From: Lachnospiraceae bacterium UBA7076
GTDB lineage: Bacteria > Bacillota > Clostridia > Lachnospirales > Lachnospiraceae
Assembly (NCBI GenBank): GCA_002493625.1
Contig: DKZK01000025.1
Coordinates: forward strand, 14,621-78,620
DNA length: 64,000 nt
Direction of reading: 5' to 3'
Shown: positions 27,116 to 34,341 of the stretch, one piece after another
How the letters are laid out: the number at the start of each line of letters is the position of its first letter
How positions within the stretch are numbered: the first letter of the stretch is position 1
Made by a program: the position numbers and the translations under genes
The notes under the pieces: model-generated
Databases searched by the model: none
Told to the model about the DNA's origin: nothing
Seen by the model: only the letters and a program-made list of their open reading frames with translations

Positions 27116-27785
27116 TAAAGAAGATGTGAAAGAATACAACATAAGCGTTGGTATGGCTTTTCTTCTGACGGCTGCATATTTTGGATTGATGCTCTTTTAT
27201 ACATTTCTGGACGTGGTGTTCTGGAGAAAAATTGCTCCCGGGTATTCAGATATACTAAACATTATTACCATAGCAATATGTATATGTATTTTTGTTTTAC
27301 TGCTAAGGAAAACAGGCTATAAGCTGCAATTATTTTCCAATATAAGTTTTGGGGGAATTTTATTGGCACTTTGCTGTTCCATATTGTTTTTTCTGCTGCT
27401 TGATAAATGCTTAGACCCTGTTTTTGAAGGGATGTTCCCACAGAGTGAGCAGGATTATCAGGAAGCAATTGAAGGCTTGATAAAATCGCCGGTAACAAGT
27501 CTGATTCAGGTATGTCTGCTCGCTCCTTTTATCGAGGAAATACTTATGAGGGGCGTTGTTTTAGGCGGATTAAAGAATACATATGGAGTTGTGAGGGCTT
27601 TATTCATTTCCTCTGCCTTGTTTGGTTTACTGCATTTTAATATGGTACAGACCTTGTCGGCTTTTGTGTGCGGTATGATTTTAGGGCTGCTTTATATAAA
27701 AACAGATTGCATATTTTGCTGTATGATTGCGCATTGCGGTTACAACCTGATTTCATATTGTGTTTTAATTTTGCCATATATATAG
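27102..27785 (+). CDS. CPBP-family intramembrane metalloprotease
   Basis: A 227-aa membrane protein with about six to seven hydrophobic helices. The start at 27102 is chosen because GGAG lies 7 bp upstream; the open frame reaches further left inside nadE, but those residues do not look like part of this protein. The CPBP (Abi/CAAX protease) motifs are present: FIEEILMRGVVLGG (EExxxR), FGLLHFN and a third block near MIAHCGYNLISY. Family members cut within or beside membrane segments; in bacteria several protect against bacteriocins or mature pheromones. The substrate is unknown. Confidence 0.85.
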   Translation: MKMLNKEDVKEYNISVGMAFLLTAAYFGLMLFYTFLDVVFWRKIAPGYSDILNIITIAICICIFVLLLRKTGYKLQLFSNISFGGILLALCCSILFFLLLDKCLDPVFEGMFPQSEQDYQEAIEGLIKSPVTSLIQVCLLAPFIEEILMRGVVLGGLKNTYGVVRALFISSALFGLLHFNMVQTLSAFVCGMILGLLYIKTDCIFCCMIAHCGYNLISYCVLILPYI

Positions 27786-27796
27786 GAGGACAATTT

Positions 27797-28339
27797 ATGA
27801 TTTTATTGGTGGTAGATACTCAAAAAGGTATTATGGATGACAGGCTGTATGAGTTTGAAAAAGTGAGAGGAAATATAAAGCTGCTTATTTCCGAGGCGAG
27901 AAAAAATAACATTGAGGTTGTATTTGTCAGACATGACGACGGACCGGGGACAGGCTTTTCAAAGGGGGATGATGACTTTGAAATTTTTTCGGAGTTCGGA
28001 CCGCTTGAAGGCGAAAAAATATTTGACAAGACCGTAAACAGCGCTTTGCATAAAATGACAGGACTTACAGACTATTTGGATGGAAAGGGCATAAAAAGCA
28101 TTATGGTAGTAGGTTTACAGACAGATTTCTGTATAGACGCCACAATCAAAAGCGGTTTTGACCACGGTTATAAAATGATTATACCTGAATATTCAAATTC
28201 AACCTTTGACAATTGTTTTTTTGATAAGGAAACTGCATATAAATATTTTAATGAATTGATATGGAAGGACAGATATGGGGAGACTGTCACCATTGAAAAA
28301 GCGGTTGAGATGATTAAAAATCAAAATTTAGATAAATAG
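27797..28339 (+). CDS. Isochorismatase-like cysteine hydrolase
   Basis: A 180-aa protein starting at 27797 behind AGGAGG. The catalytic set of this superfamily is visible: Asp in LLVVDTQKGI, Lys in IFDKTVNSAL and Cys in VGLQTDFCIDATI. Such enzymes hydrolyse small amides or vinyl ethers (nicotinamide, ureido compounds, isochorismate). Closeness to nadE might hint at nicotinamide use, but the many relatives with other substrates make this only a guess. It sits 11 bp after the CPBP protease gene. Confidence 0.88.
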   Translation: MILLVVDTQKGIMDDRLYEFEKVRGNIKLLISEARKNNIEVVFVRHDDGPGTGFSKGDDDFEIFSEFGPLEGEKIFDKTVNSALHKMTGLTDYLDGKGIKSIMVVGLQTDFCIDATIKSGFDHGYKMIIPEYSNSTFDNCFFDKETAYKYFNELIWKDRYGETVTIEKAVEMIKNQNLDK

Positions 28340-28386
28340 GGCGTTTTGCAAACGGCTATCCGGATAAATAAAGGAGCAGATACATT

Positions 28387-28995
28387 ATGGAGTTTAATAT
28401 CAATAACTTAAAGTGGACAAGAAAGCCGAAGGATTACACCATTACTGCGGAAAAAATAGAGATTGTCACCAATCCCTACACGGATTTATGGCAGAGAACA
28501 TATTATCATTTTCGCAATGATAATGCTCCTGTACTTCAAATGCGTACAAAGGAGAAGTATTTTTCTTTTACAGTGAAAACTGATTTTGACAGCAAGCATC
28601 GCTTCGACCAATGTGGAATCGTTTTATATCTGGACAGCGAAAACTGGCTGAAAGCCTCAATAGAATATGAAAATGATATTTTTCAGCATTTGGGAAGCGT
28701 TGTCACAAATAATGGATATTCTGACTGGGCAACAACCGAAATAGATGCGCAAATAAAATCCATGTGGTACAGACTTAGCCGCAGAGAGGAGGACTTTTGC
28801 GTAGAATGTTCCGCTGACGGACATCATTTTCAGCAAATGAGGATATGCCATATGTGGAAAGCCGCAGATGAGGTTAATTTTGGTATTTATGCCTGTAGCC
28901 CTGAGGATTCCTCCTTTCAGGCAGTATTCAGTAACTTTGAAATGACGGAATGTAAATGGCAGGCGCATAACGGACAGGCGCCTGATGAGGTGTAA
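28387..28995 (+). CDS. DUF1349-family protein (concanavalin-like fold)
   Basis: A 202-aa protein with beta-strand patterning of a jelly roll. FTVKTDFDSKHRFDQCGIVL, LDSENWLKASIEYEND and MWYRLSRREEDFCVECSADG are characteristic of DUF1349 proteins (related to yeast regulation-of-enolase protein 1). These bind or act on sugars in a few studied cases, but most have no known role. No signal peptide is present, so it is cytosolic. The neighbours on both sides are small enzymes and give no clear pathway. Confidence 0.8.
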   Translation: MEFNINNLKWTRKPKDYTITAEKIEIVTNPYTDLWQRTYYHFRNDNAPVLQMRTKEKYFSFTVKTDFDSKHRFDQCGIVLYLDSENWLKASIEYENDIFQHLGSVVTNNGYSDWATTEIDAQIKSMWYRLSRREEDFCVECSADGHHFQQMRICHMWKAADEVNFGIYACSPEDSSFQAVFSNFEMTECKWQAHNGQAPDEV

Positions 28996-28998
28996 AAA

Positions 28999-29313
28999 AT
29001 GAAAACGATTACGATATGCGGAAGCATGCGGTTTGCAAATGAAATGAAAAAAATTGCATTTGAATTGGAGGCTATAAAGGGATGTAATGTTTTACAGTGT
29101 ATTTATAATGACGCTGCAAGGGAAGTTACACCTGTGATGAAGGAGCATATAAATGCGGCACACTTGGAGAAAATTAAAATGAGCGATATGATTTATGTTG
29201 TGGATATAAATGGTTATATTGGCGAAACCGTTAAAAAGGAAATTGAATTTGCCCGCGAGCATCAAAAGGAGATTGTATTTTACAGCAAAGATTTCAGCAG
29301 GAAAACCTTTTAA
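28999..29313 (+). CDS. Small Rossmann-like protein (DUF4406 / deoxyribosyltransferase-like)
   Basis: A 104-aa protein starting 3 bp after the previous stop. It opens with a strand and a serine-containing loop, ITICGSMRFANEM, and ends with MIYVVDINGYIGETVKKEIE and EIVFYSKD. This is the pattern of the nucleoside 2-deoxyribosyltransferase/SLOG-type fold, which binds nucleotides or nucleotide sugars. It is short for an active transferase (usually near 140-160 aa), and I cannot confirm the catalytic Glu with certainty, although the Glu of IGETV is in the usual place. Confidence 0.6.
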   Translation: MKTITICGSMRFANEMKKIAFELEAIKGCNVLQCIYNDAAREVTPVMKEHINAAHLEKIKMSDMIYVVDINGYIGETVKKEIEFAREHQKEIVFYSKDFSRKTF

Positions 29314-29361
29314 GCAAAGACTGAATGGAAAAAAGCATGGGAAAAAAGTCAGGAGGAGCAT

Positions 29362-29958
29362 ATGCAGATTGCAGCATTTATAATTTTAGCTGTATTTTAC
29401 GGCGCATATTTTACAAAGCTTTTTATACAGAAAAAGCAGGGCATCAGGACAGACTTACTTGGAAAGGGCAAGACGGGACTTGTAAAATTTATTGAAATTA
29501 CACTGAAAATTGTTACATATATTGTGCCGGTCGTTGAGGTAATAAGCATATGCGCATGGTTTGATTTTAATGTGTATATCGAGATGCCTGTATGGCTGCG
29601 TGGGTTAGGGCTAATGTTGAGTGTGTCAGGCACGGCAATATTTATTATTTCTGTCATTACAATGCGTGACAGCTGGCGTGCAGGCATTCCGCAAAATGAA
29701 AGCACCAAGCTTGTTACAGACGGCATTTACCGCTATAGCCGAAACCCTGCCTTCCTCGGCTTTGATTTGACGTATCTGGGCATACTCTTTATGTTTTTTA
29801 ACTGGTTTTTATGCGCAGTAACGCTGCTTGCCGGCGTAATGCTGCATTTGCAGATAATAAATGTTGAGGAGGATTATTTGATAAACGCCTTTGGTGACGA
29901 ATATATGGAATATAGTAAAACAGTGTGCAGATATTTTGGACGTAAAAATAGAAAATGA
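29362..29958 (+). CDS. Isoprenylcysteine carboxyl methyltransferase-like membrane protein
   Basis: A 198-aa protein with about five hydrophobic helices and the ICMT/PEMT-type C-terminal signature: LVTDGIYRYSRNPAFLGFDL followed by NVEEDYLINAFGDEYMEYSK and a closing RYFG. This region binds SAM in the integral membrane methyltransferases. Prenylated proteins are not general in bacteria, so the true substrate is probably a lipid or small molecule. AGGAGG precedes the ATG. The next gene (GNAT) follows after 16 bp. Confidence 0.85.
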   Translation: MQIAAFIILAVFYGAYFTKLFIQKKQGIRTDLLGKGKTGLVKFIEITLKIVTYIVPVVEVISICAWFDFNVYIEMPVWLRGLGLMLSVSGTAIFIISVITMRDSWRAGIPQNESTKLVTDGIYRYSRNPAFLGFDLTYLGILFMFFNWFLCAVTLLAGVMLHLQIINVEEDYLINAFGDEYMEYSKTVCRYFGRKNRK

Positions 29959-29974
29959 TAAGGAGTAGCTTTTT

Positions 29975-30610
29975 ATGATAATCAGAAACGAAAACCCTGC
30001 GGATTACAGACAGGTTGAAGAAATGACAAAAAAAGCCTTTTGGAATGTCAATGTGCCGGGGTGCGACGAACATTATCTGGCGCATATTATAAGAGACCAT
30101 GCCGATTTTATACCGGAGCTTGATTTTGTAATTGAGGAGGACAACAATATTGTCGGCAATATCATGTACGTTAAATCAAAGCTTATTGATGAAGACGGAA
30201 ATGAAAAAGAAATACTTACCTTTGGACCCTTGAGCATCCTGCCTGACTATCAGAGGAAGGGGTATGGTAAAAGACTGCTGGAGCACTCGTTTGCGGAAGC
30301 TGAAAAGCTTGGATATGATACGATTGTTATTTTTGGAAATCCCGAGAATTATATAAGCAGCGGCTTTAAAAACTGCAAAAAATACAATGTTTCCATTGAT
30401 AAAAATGTGTTCCCCGTCCCTTTGCTTGTCAGGGAGCTTAAAACCGGAGCTTTACAGGGCAGGCACTGGACTTACAGGGAAAGCTCTGCATATGAATACA
30501 GCGAGAGCGAAGCGGCGGAATTTGATAAAACCTTTGAGCAGTATGAAAAAGCCTATAACGTCAGTCAGGAATTGTTTTATATATATTCCCATGCAACGGT
30601 AAACGGATAA
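29975..30610 (+). CDS. GNAT-family N-acetyltransferase
   Basis: A 211-aa protein with the acetyl-CoA-binding core of the GNAT fold: IVGNIMYVKSKLI (strand 4), LGPLSILP-like TFGPLSILPDYQRKGYGKRL (Q/RxxGxG/A) and AEKLGYDTIVIFGNP. The sequence after the core (ISSGFKNCKKYNVS) resembles the subgroup of N-acetyltransferases annotated near YhbS. The acceptor substrate is unknown. It is convergent with the ttcA-like gene, leaving only 9 bp between the stops. Confidence 0.87.
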   Translation: MIIRNENPADYRQVEEMTKKAFWNVNVPGCDEHYLAHIIRDHADFIPELDFVIEEDNNIVGNIMYVKSKLIDEDGNEKEILTFGPLSILPDYQRKGYGKRLLEHSFAEAEKLGYDTIVIFGNPENYISSGFKNCKKYNVSIDKNVFPVPLLVRELKTGALQGRHWTYRESSAYEYSESEAAEFDKTFEQYEKAYNVSQELFYIYSHATVNG

Positions 30611-30619
30611 GCTTTAATT

Positions 30620-31357
30620 TTACCGCCTGTACCTTGGCATTGCCTCAGGCCATCCGGTAAGGTTTCCGTTTAAAATAGCTGTAAATATTTTCTCCTTGCA
30701 GCCGGGATTTTCCGTATCGAGAGCTTTTACAAGACCTTTTGCATATTCCCGCTTGGTATATCCGTCAGCCTGACATTTTGCGGTTACTACGGGAAGGTTC
30801 ATTTCATTCCGGAAGGATTTTATTTCTCCCTCATTGCAGAACATGAGAGGTCTGATAAGCGTAAGCCCCGAACGGTCAAGAAATGTAACAGGTGAAAATG
30901 TATGGATGCGCCCCTCAAATATAAGTGACATTAAAAATGTTTCGATGATATCGTCCTTGTGATGGGCGTAGGCAAGCTTGTTGCAGCCCAGCGTCTTAAT
31001 TTTGTCATCCAGAGCTCCCTTTCTCATTTTTGCGCAGAGAGAGCATGGATTTGTCTCTTTTCTCACATTAAATATAATCTCATAAATTTCAGTATCTTCA
31101 ACATAATACGGCACGTCAAGCTCACGACACAATTTTGCAATATTTTCTGTTTCAAAACCCGGGATGCCCAGATTAACGGTAATTGCAATAATCTCAAAAT
31201 GCTTCGGGTAAAATCTTCTGAGCCCTGCAAGAGCGTAAAGCAGGGCAAGGCTGTCCTTGCCGCCGGAAATCCCAACCGCTATTTTATCCCCGTCATCAAT
31301 CATCTGATAAGTGTCAACAGCCCTTCTTGTATAGCTTAATAATTTCTGCAATTTCAT
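30620..31357 (-). CDS. ttcA: TtcA-family tRNA 2-thiocytidine synthetase
   Basis: A 245-aa protein on the minus strand. The PP-loop is VGISGGKDSLALL, followed by CSLCAKMRKG (CxxC) and a second cysteine region, as in TtcA, which adds sulfur to cytidine 32 of some tRNAs using an iron-sulfur cluster. AYAHHKDDIIETFLM is the conserved helix of this group. It is the only large minus-strand gene in the window and is divergent from the LysM gene, so the two share a regulatory region. A TilS-type role is unlikely given the CxxC and the short C-terminus. Confidence 0.88.
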   Translation of the reverse strand: MKLQKLLSYTRRAVDTYQMIDDGDKIAVGISGGKDSLALLYALAGLRRFYPKHFEIIAITVNLGIPGFETENIAKLCRELDVPYYVEDTEIYEIIFNVRKETNPCSLCAKMRKGALDDKIKTLGCNKLAYAHHKDDIIETFLMSLIFEGRIHTFSPVTFLDRSGLTLIRPLMFCNEGEIKSFRNEMNLPVVTAKCQADGYTKREYAKGLVKALDTENPGCKEKIFTAILNGNLTGWPEAMPRYRR

Positions 31358-31454
31358 GGCAAACGTAAAATCTCCTGATATTATAATTTTTTCAATAGGT
31401 ATTTGCGAGGCTTTCGTTTCTGCGAACGTCCGTTATGCAATGTAAGACTTATAC

Positions 31455-31482
31455 ATTATACTGTAAAAAGTTTAAATGTCAA
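31455..31482 (-). promoter_or_regulatory. Sigma-A promoter for the ttcA-like gene
   Basis: Read on the minus strand: TTGACA (31482-31477), a 16-bp spacer and TATAAT (31460-31455), about 98 bp before the start codon. Both hexamers match the consensus exactly. Confidence 0.8.
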
Positions 31483-31505
31483 AGAATAAACGTAATAAAT
31501 ATTTT

Positions 31506-31583
31506 CGAACATTTATTCGAAAAAGGTATTGACAAGCGAACAAATGTGCGGTATATTAATCATAGATGACGAACACATATTCG
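31506..31583 (+). promoter_or_regulatory. SOS-type promoter with three LexA-like boxes
   Basis: TTGACA (31529-31534), a 17-bp spacer and TATATT (31552-31557) form a strong promoter. Three sequences close to the Gram-positive LexA box CGAAC-RNRY-GTTYG are present: CGAACATTTATTCG (31506-31519), CGAACAAATGTGCG (31537-31550, inside the spacer) and CGAACACATATTCG (31570-31583). Each keeps the CGAAC half and has one or two changes in the rest. This layout predicts repression by LexA and induction by DNA damage. Confidence 0.82.
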
Positions 31584-31596
31584 AGGAGGCGGTTTT

Positions 31597-31929
31597 ATGA
31601 CATATCAAACGATTATTTATTTTATCCATAACAATTACAGAAAGCTTATTATAGGTCTGAGCGTATTGCTGATTGCCTGCGTATTATTATTTGGCGCTTC
31701 CGGTCTATCAAACAAAGTCAGCGCCAATACCCATAACGAAAAGTATTTCAAGTGTATCGATATTGAGCGCGACGATACGCTTTGGAGCATAGCAGAGGAG
31801 TATATGACGGAGGAGTATGCCTCCGTAGATGAATATATTGAGGAAGTTAAATCCATTAACTCCCTGAAAGGCGACACCCTTTACAATGGTGCAACTCTCA
31901 TAGTACCTTACTATGCCGCACCTCAATAA
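31597..31929 (+). CDS. YneA-like LysM membrane protein, predicted SOS division inhibitor
   Basis: A 110-aa protein: a short cytosolic start, a membrane helix (about 17-35) and an external LysM domain (about 50-108; IERDDTLWSIAEEYM, INSLKGDTLYNGATLIVPY). This is the layout of YneA of Bacillus subtilis, which blocks septum formation during the SOS response and is controlled by LexA. The GAGGAGG site and the LexA-box promoter just upstream support the same role. LysM binds peptidoglycan. No lexA gene is adjacent, unlike in Bacillus. Other small LysM proteins exist, so the name is based on regulation plus architecture. Confidence 0.78.
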   Translation: MTYQTIIYFIHNNYRKLIIGLSVLLIACVLLFGASGLSNKVSANTHNEKYFKCIDIERDDTLWSIAEEYMTEEYASVDEYIEEVKSINSLKGDTLYNGATLIVPYYAAPQ

Positions 31930-31942
31930 AACATGGTTATAT

Positions 31943-32072
31943 GTCGTAAAGGAATCCACCGGCTTCGCCGATCCCATACGGGTATACGTCGTAAGGAATC
32001 CACCGGCTTCGCCGGTCCCATACGGGTATACGTCGTAAGGAATCCACCGGCTTCGCCGGTCCCCCTTACGAC
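31943..32072 (+). repeat. Three tandem copies of a 44-45 bp GC-rich palindromic repeat
   Basis: Copies begin with GTCGTAA at 31943, 31988 and 32032. Each contains GGAATCCACCGGCTTCGCCG and, in the first two, CCCATACGGGTATAC. The third ends CCCTTACGAC, so GTCGTAAGG and CCTTACGAC close a hairpin around ACCGGC/GCCGGT. A related element lies at 41627-41667. No open frame is likely in this GC-rich stretch; the 31930-32346 gap otherwise holds the toxin-antitoxin promoter. Confidence 0.85.
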
Positions 32073-32204
32073 ATTACATACACACCTTTATAATAGCTGC
32101 ATTTTCCGAAACCCATCCGGTTAATGCAGCTTTCCCATGATATAACTTTTCAGATATAACATTCCCACGGCAACTTTTCGGTAACTTTTCCACACTTTAA
32201 ACTA

Positions 32205-32243
32205 TTGAAAAAAAATTCCAACTGACTTATAATAATTCAGTTG
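32205..32243 (+). promoter_or_regulatory. Promoter with overlapping operator for the toxin-antitoxin pair
   Basis: TTGAAA (32205-32210), a 17-bp spacer and TATAAT (32228-32233). The -10 box is enclosed by a perfect inverted repeat, CAACTGA (32219-32225) and TCAGTTG (32237-32243). An operator over the -10 box is what autoregulated toxin-antitoxin operons use. The start of the toxin is about 105 bp further down. Confidence 0.65.
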
Positions 32244-32346
32244 ATTTATAAAGATTTATGCATGTAAACTGGTGCATGATAACTTTAGGTATCTGGACGT
32301 GTGAATAAGCAAGATTCCGAAAAGATACTGAAAGGAGAAGAAATTA

Positions 32347-32586
32347 TTGCAAATTGAATATAGTAAAAATTCAGTAAAATATATTAATGCAGCCGACAAA
32401 CCAACGAAGAAGCGTTTGAAAGAGGCAATTGAAAAAATCCCTCTTGGAGATATTAAAAAATTACAGGGGATAGAAAATGGATATCGTTTGAGAGTTGGAG
32501 ATTTAAGAGTGTTGTTTTCAATAGAAGATGATATAATATATATTGACAATATTATTCCAAGAGGACAGGCATATAAAAGATTATAA
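32347..32586 (+). CDS. RelE/ParE-family toxin
   Basis: A 79-aa protein beginning at TTG (32347) with AAAGGAG upstream. It shows the RelE/ParE pattern: YSKNSVKYINAADKPTKKRL (helices), then IEKIPLGDIKKLQGIENGYRLRVGDLRVLF and the closing strands DDIIYIDNIIPRG. Arg-rich strands and the GYRLRVGD-RVLF motif are typical of toxins that cut mRNA on the ribosome or act on gyrase. It precedes its antitoxin by 16 bp. Toxin-first order is less common for RelE and recalls HigBA. The TTG start could keep translation low. Confidence 0.88.
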   Translation: MQIEYSKNSVKYINAADKPTKKRLKEAIEKIPLGDIKKLQGIENGYRLRVGDLRVLFSIEDDIIYIDNIIPRGQAYKRL

Positions 32587-32602
32587 GAATAGGTGATAAA
32601 AT

Positions 32603-32794
32603 ATGAGTAAAGAAATGTTAAAAAAATTAATAGAATTGGTTCCGGAAAAAGATATTGAAACCTTGTATAGAGTGATTATTAAATTTATACCTGAGGAGAT
32701 TCCTGAACCGGACGAATTAGATGCTTTAAGAACCGGACGGGAAGACAGGGCTCTAAACGGAACAATACCACATGAAGCAATCAATTGGGATTAA
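32603..32794 (+). CDS. Cognate antitoxin, small acidic protein
   Basis: A 63-aa acidic protein right after the toxin: helical N-terminal half (LKKLIELVPEKDIETLYRVI), then an extended acidic tail (EEIPEPDELDALRTGRED, HEAINWD). Antitoxins of RelE-type modules in Firmicutes often have such a short helical unit plus a tail that wraps the toxin. No obvious DNA-binding ribbon or helix-turn-helix is seen, so how the operator upstream is read is not clear. The identity rests on size, charge and position. Confidence 0.7.
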   Translation: MSKEMLKKLIELVPEKDIETLYRVIIKFIPEEIPEPDELDALRTGREDRALNGTIPHEAINWD

Positions 32795-32856
32795 GAAACG
32801 AAAAAAGAAACTTCTTTTTACGTATTGATGATAGAAAAGGAACAAAGTCAAGACAA

Positions 32857-34341
32857 ATGTATAATGAAATCAATTTAGATAAAATAGATATAAATTCAAC
32901 TTTGCCCACAGAAGAACCTTTCAGGCAGTATTACTTTATAGCAAAAGGCAGGGAGTGGGTAAAGACATTTCAACAAAAAAACGGACACTTGCCTAAATTC
33001 TGTATCACAACCTTTGGCTGTCAGATGAATGCCCACGATTCCGAAAAGCTTAAGGGTATTCTTGGTATGATGGGCTGTGAGGAGACAGAGGATGAGGCTG
33101 CTGACATTGTCATATATAATACATGCACAGTGAGGGAAAACGCCAATCAGAAGCTATACGGACATCTCGGACATCTTAAAAATCTCAAAGCAAAAAATCC
33201 GGACATGATTGTATGCCTGTGCGGGTGCATGATGCAGGAACCCCATGTAACAGAGCTTATCAGGGAAAAATATAAATATGTTGACATTGTTTTCGGGACA
33301 CATAATATATACAAGCTGGCGGAGCTGATGCACATATATTTTGCAACCAGTAAGCAGACAATTGAAATACTTGAACAGAGCGCCGAAACTGTTGAGGCGC
33401 TTCCGCAGAAAAGGAAATACAACTTTAAATCAGGCGTAAACATTATGTATGGCTGTAATAATTTCTGTACCTATTGCATTGTCCCTTATGTAAGAGGGCG
33501 TGAGAGAAGCAGAAGACCTGAGGATATAATGGATGAGATAAGAATGCTTGCCAAATCAGGGGTTAAAGAGGTTATGCTGCTTGGCCAAAATGTAAATTCC
33601 TACGGTAAAATATACGATTATTCCGATGGTAAAATTGTACATATTCCCCATGAGGAGCGCACTACATTTCCGGAGCTTTTAAAGATGGTATGCGGTGTTC
33701 CGGGCATTGAGCGGATCCGGTTTATGACAAGCCATCCAAAGGATTTGTCGGACGAGCTTATTCATGTGATGGCATCGGAGGATAAAATATGTAAGCACAT
33801 ACATTTACCGGTGCAGGCAGGCTCCTCGCGCATACTTGAGAAAATGAACAGGCGATATACGAAGGAGCATTATCTTGGACTTGTCGATAAAATCAGAAGC
33901 ACAATTCCCGACATATCAATTACCACGGATATTATGGTGGGTTTCCCCGGTGAGACAGAGGAAGACTTTGAGGAAACCATGGATTTGGTGGAGCGTGTGA
34001 GATACGACCAGGCATTTACGTTTATATATTCCAAAAGAACCGGAACTCCGGCAGCCTCCATGGAAAATCAAATTGATGCCGACGTTGTAAAAAGGCGCTT
34101 CGGCCGTCTTTTGGAGCGTGTAAACATAATTGCAGGCGAGCAGTTAAAACGCTATGAGGGAAAGATTAAGGACGTGCTTGTTGAGGACGTAAACGCACAG
34201 GATGATACATTCGTTACAGGAAGAACAGGTGAAAATGTAACGGTACATTTCAAAGGAAGCAAAGAACTGATAGGTCAAACGGTAGCGGTTAATTTAAAGG
34301 AGTGCAAGGGCTTTTATTTTATCGGAGAGCAATTGCAGTAA
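32857..34341 (+). CDS. miaB: tRNA-2-methylthio-N6-dimethylallyladenosine synthase MiaB
   Basis: A 494-aa radical-SAM enzyme. The N-terminal cluster cysteines are in FGCQMNAHDSEKL, NTCTVRENAN and CLCGCMMQEP. The radical SAM motif is CNNFCTYCIVPYVRGRERSR, and a TRAM RNA-binding domain closes the protein (DVLVEDVNAQ...VTGRTGENVTVHF). It adds the 2-methylthio group to i6A37 in tRNA, acting after MiaA, which is encoded at 39293. The start at 32857 gives the usual N-terminus; its ribosome site is weak (AAAGGA is far). An upstream ATG at 32785 overlaps the antitoxin. Confidence 0.95.
   Translation: MYNEINLDKIDINSTLPTEEPFRQYYFIAKGREWVKTFQQKNGHLPKFCITTFGCQMNAHDSEKLKGILGMMGCEETEDEAADIVIYNTCTVRENANQKLYGHLGHLKNLKAKNPDMIVCLCGCMMQEPHVTELIREKYKYVDIVFGTHNIYKLAELMHIYFATSKQTIEILEQSAETVEALPQKRKYNFKSGVNIMYGCNNFCTYCIVPYVRGRERSRRPEDIMDEIRMLAKSGVKEVMLLGQNVNSYGKIYDYSDGKIVHIPHEERTTFPELLKMVCGVPGIERIRFMTSHPKDLSDELIHVMASEDKICKHIHLPVQAGSSRILEKMNRRYTKEHYLGLVDKIRSTIPDISITTDIMVGFPGETEEDFEETMDLVERVRYDQAFTFIYSKRTGTPAASMENQIDADVVKRRFGRLLERVNIIAGEQLKRYEGKIKDVLVEDVNAQDDTFVTGRTGENVTVHFKGSKELIGQTVAVNLKECKGFYFIGEQLQ

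Noticed and set aside
31423..31436. Fourth LexA box near the ttcA-like gene (CGAACGTCCGTTAT)
   Set aside because: Only the first half and the GTT match; the outer bases of the second half are wrong, so it is not counted.
31943..32072. CRISPR array
   Set aside because: Three units only, repeated end to end without unique spacers, internally palindromic, with no cas genes nearby.
32785..32856. Upstream extension of miaB starting at the ATG at 32785
   Set aside because: It overlaps the antitoxin end, and the extra residues do not resemble the MiaB N-terminus; the start at 32857 gives the usual length.
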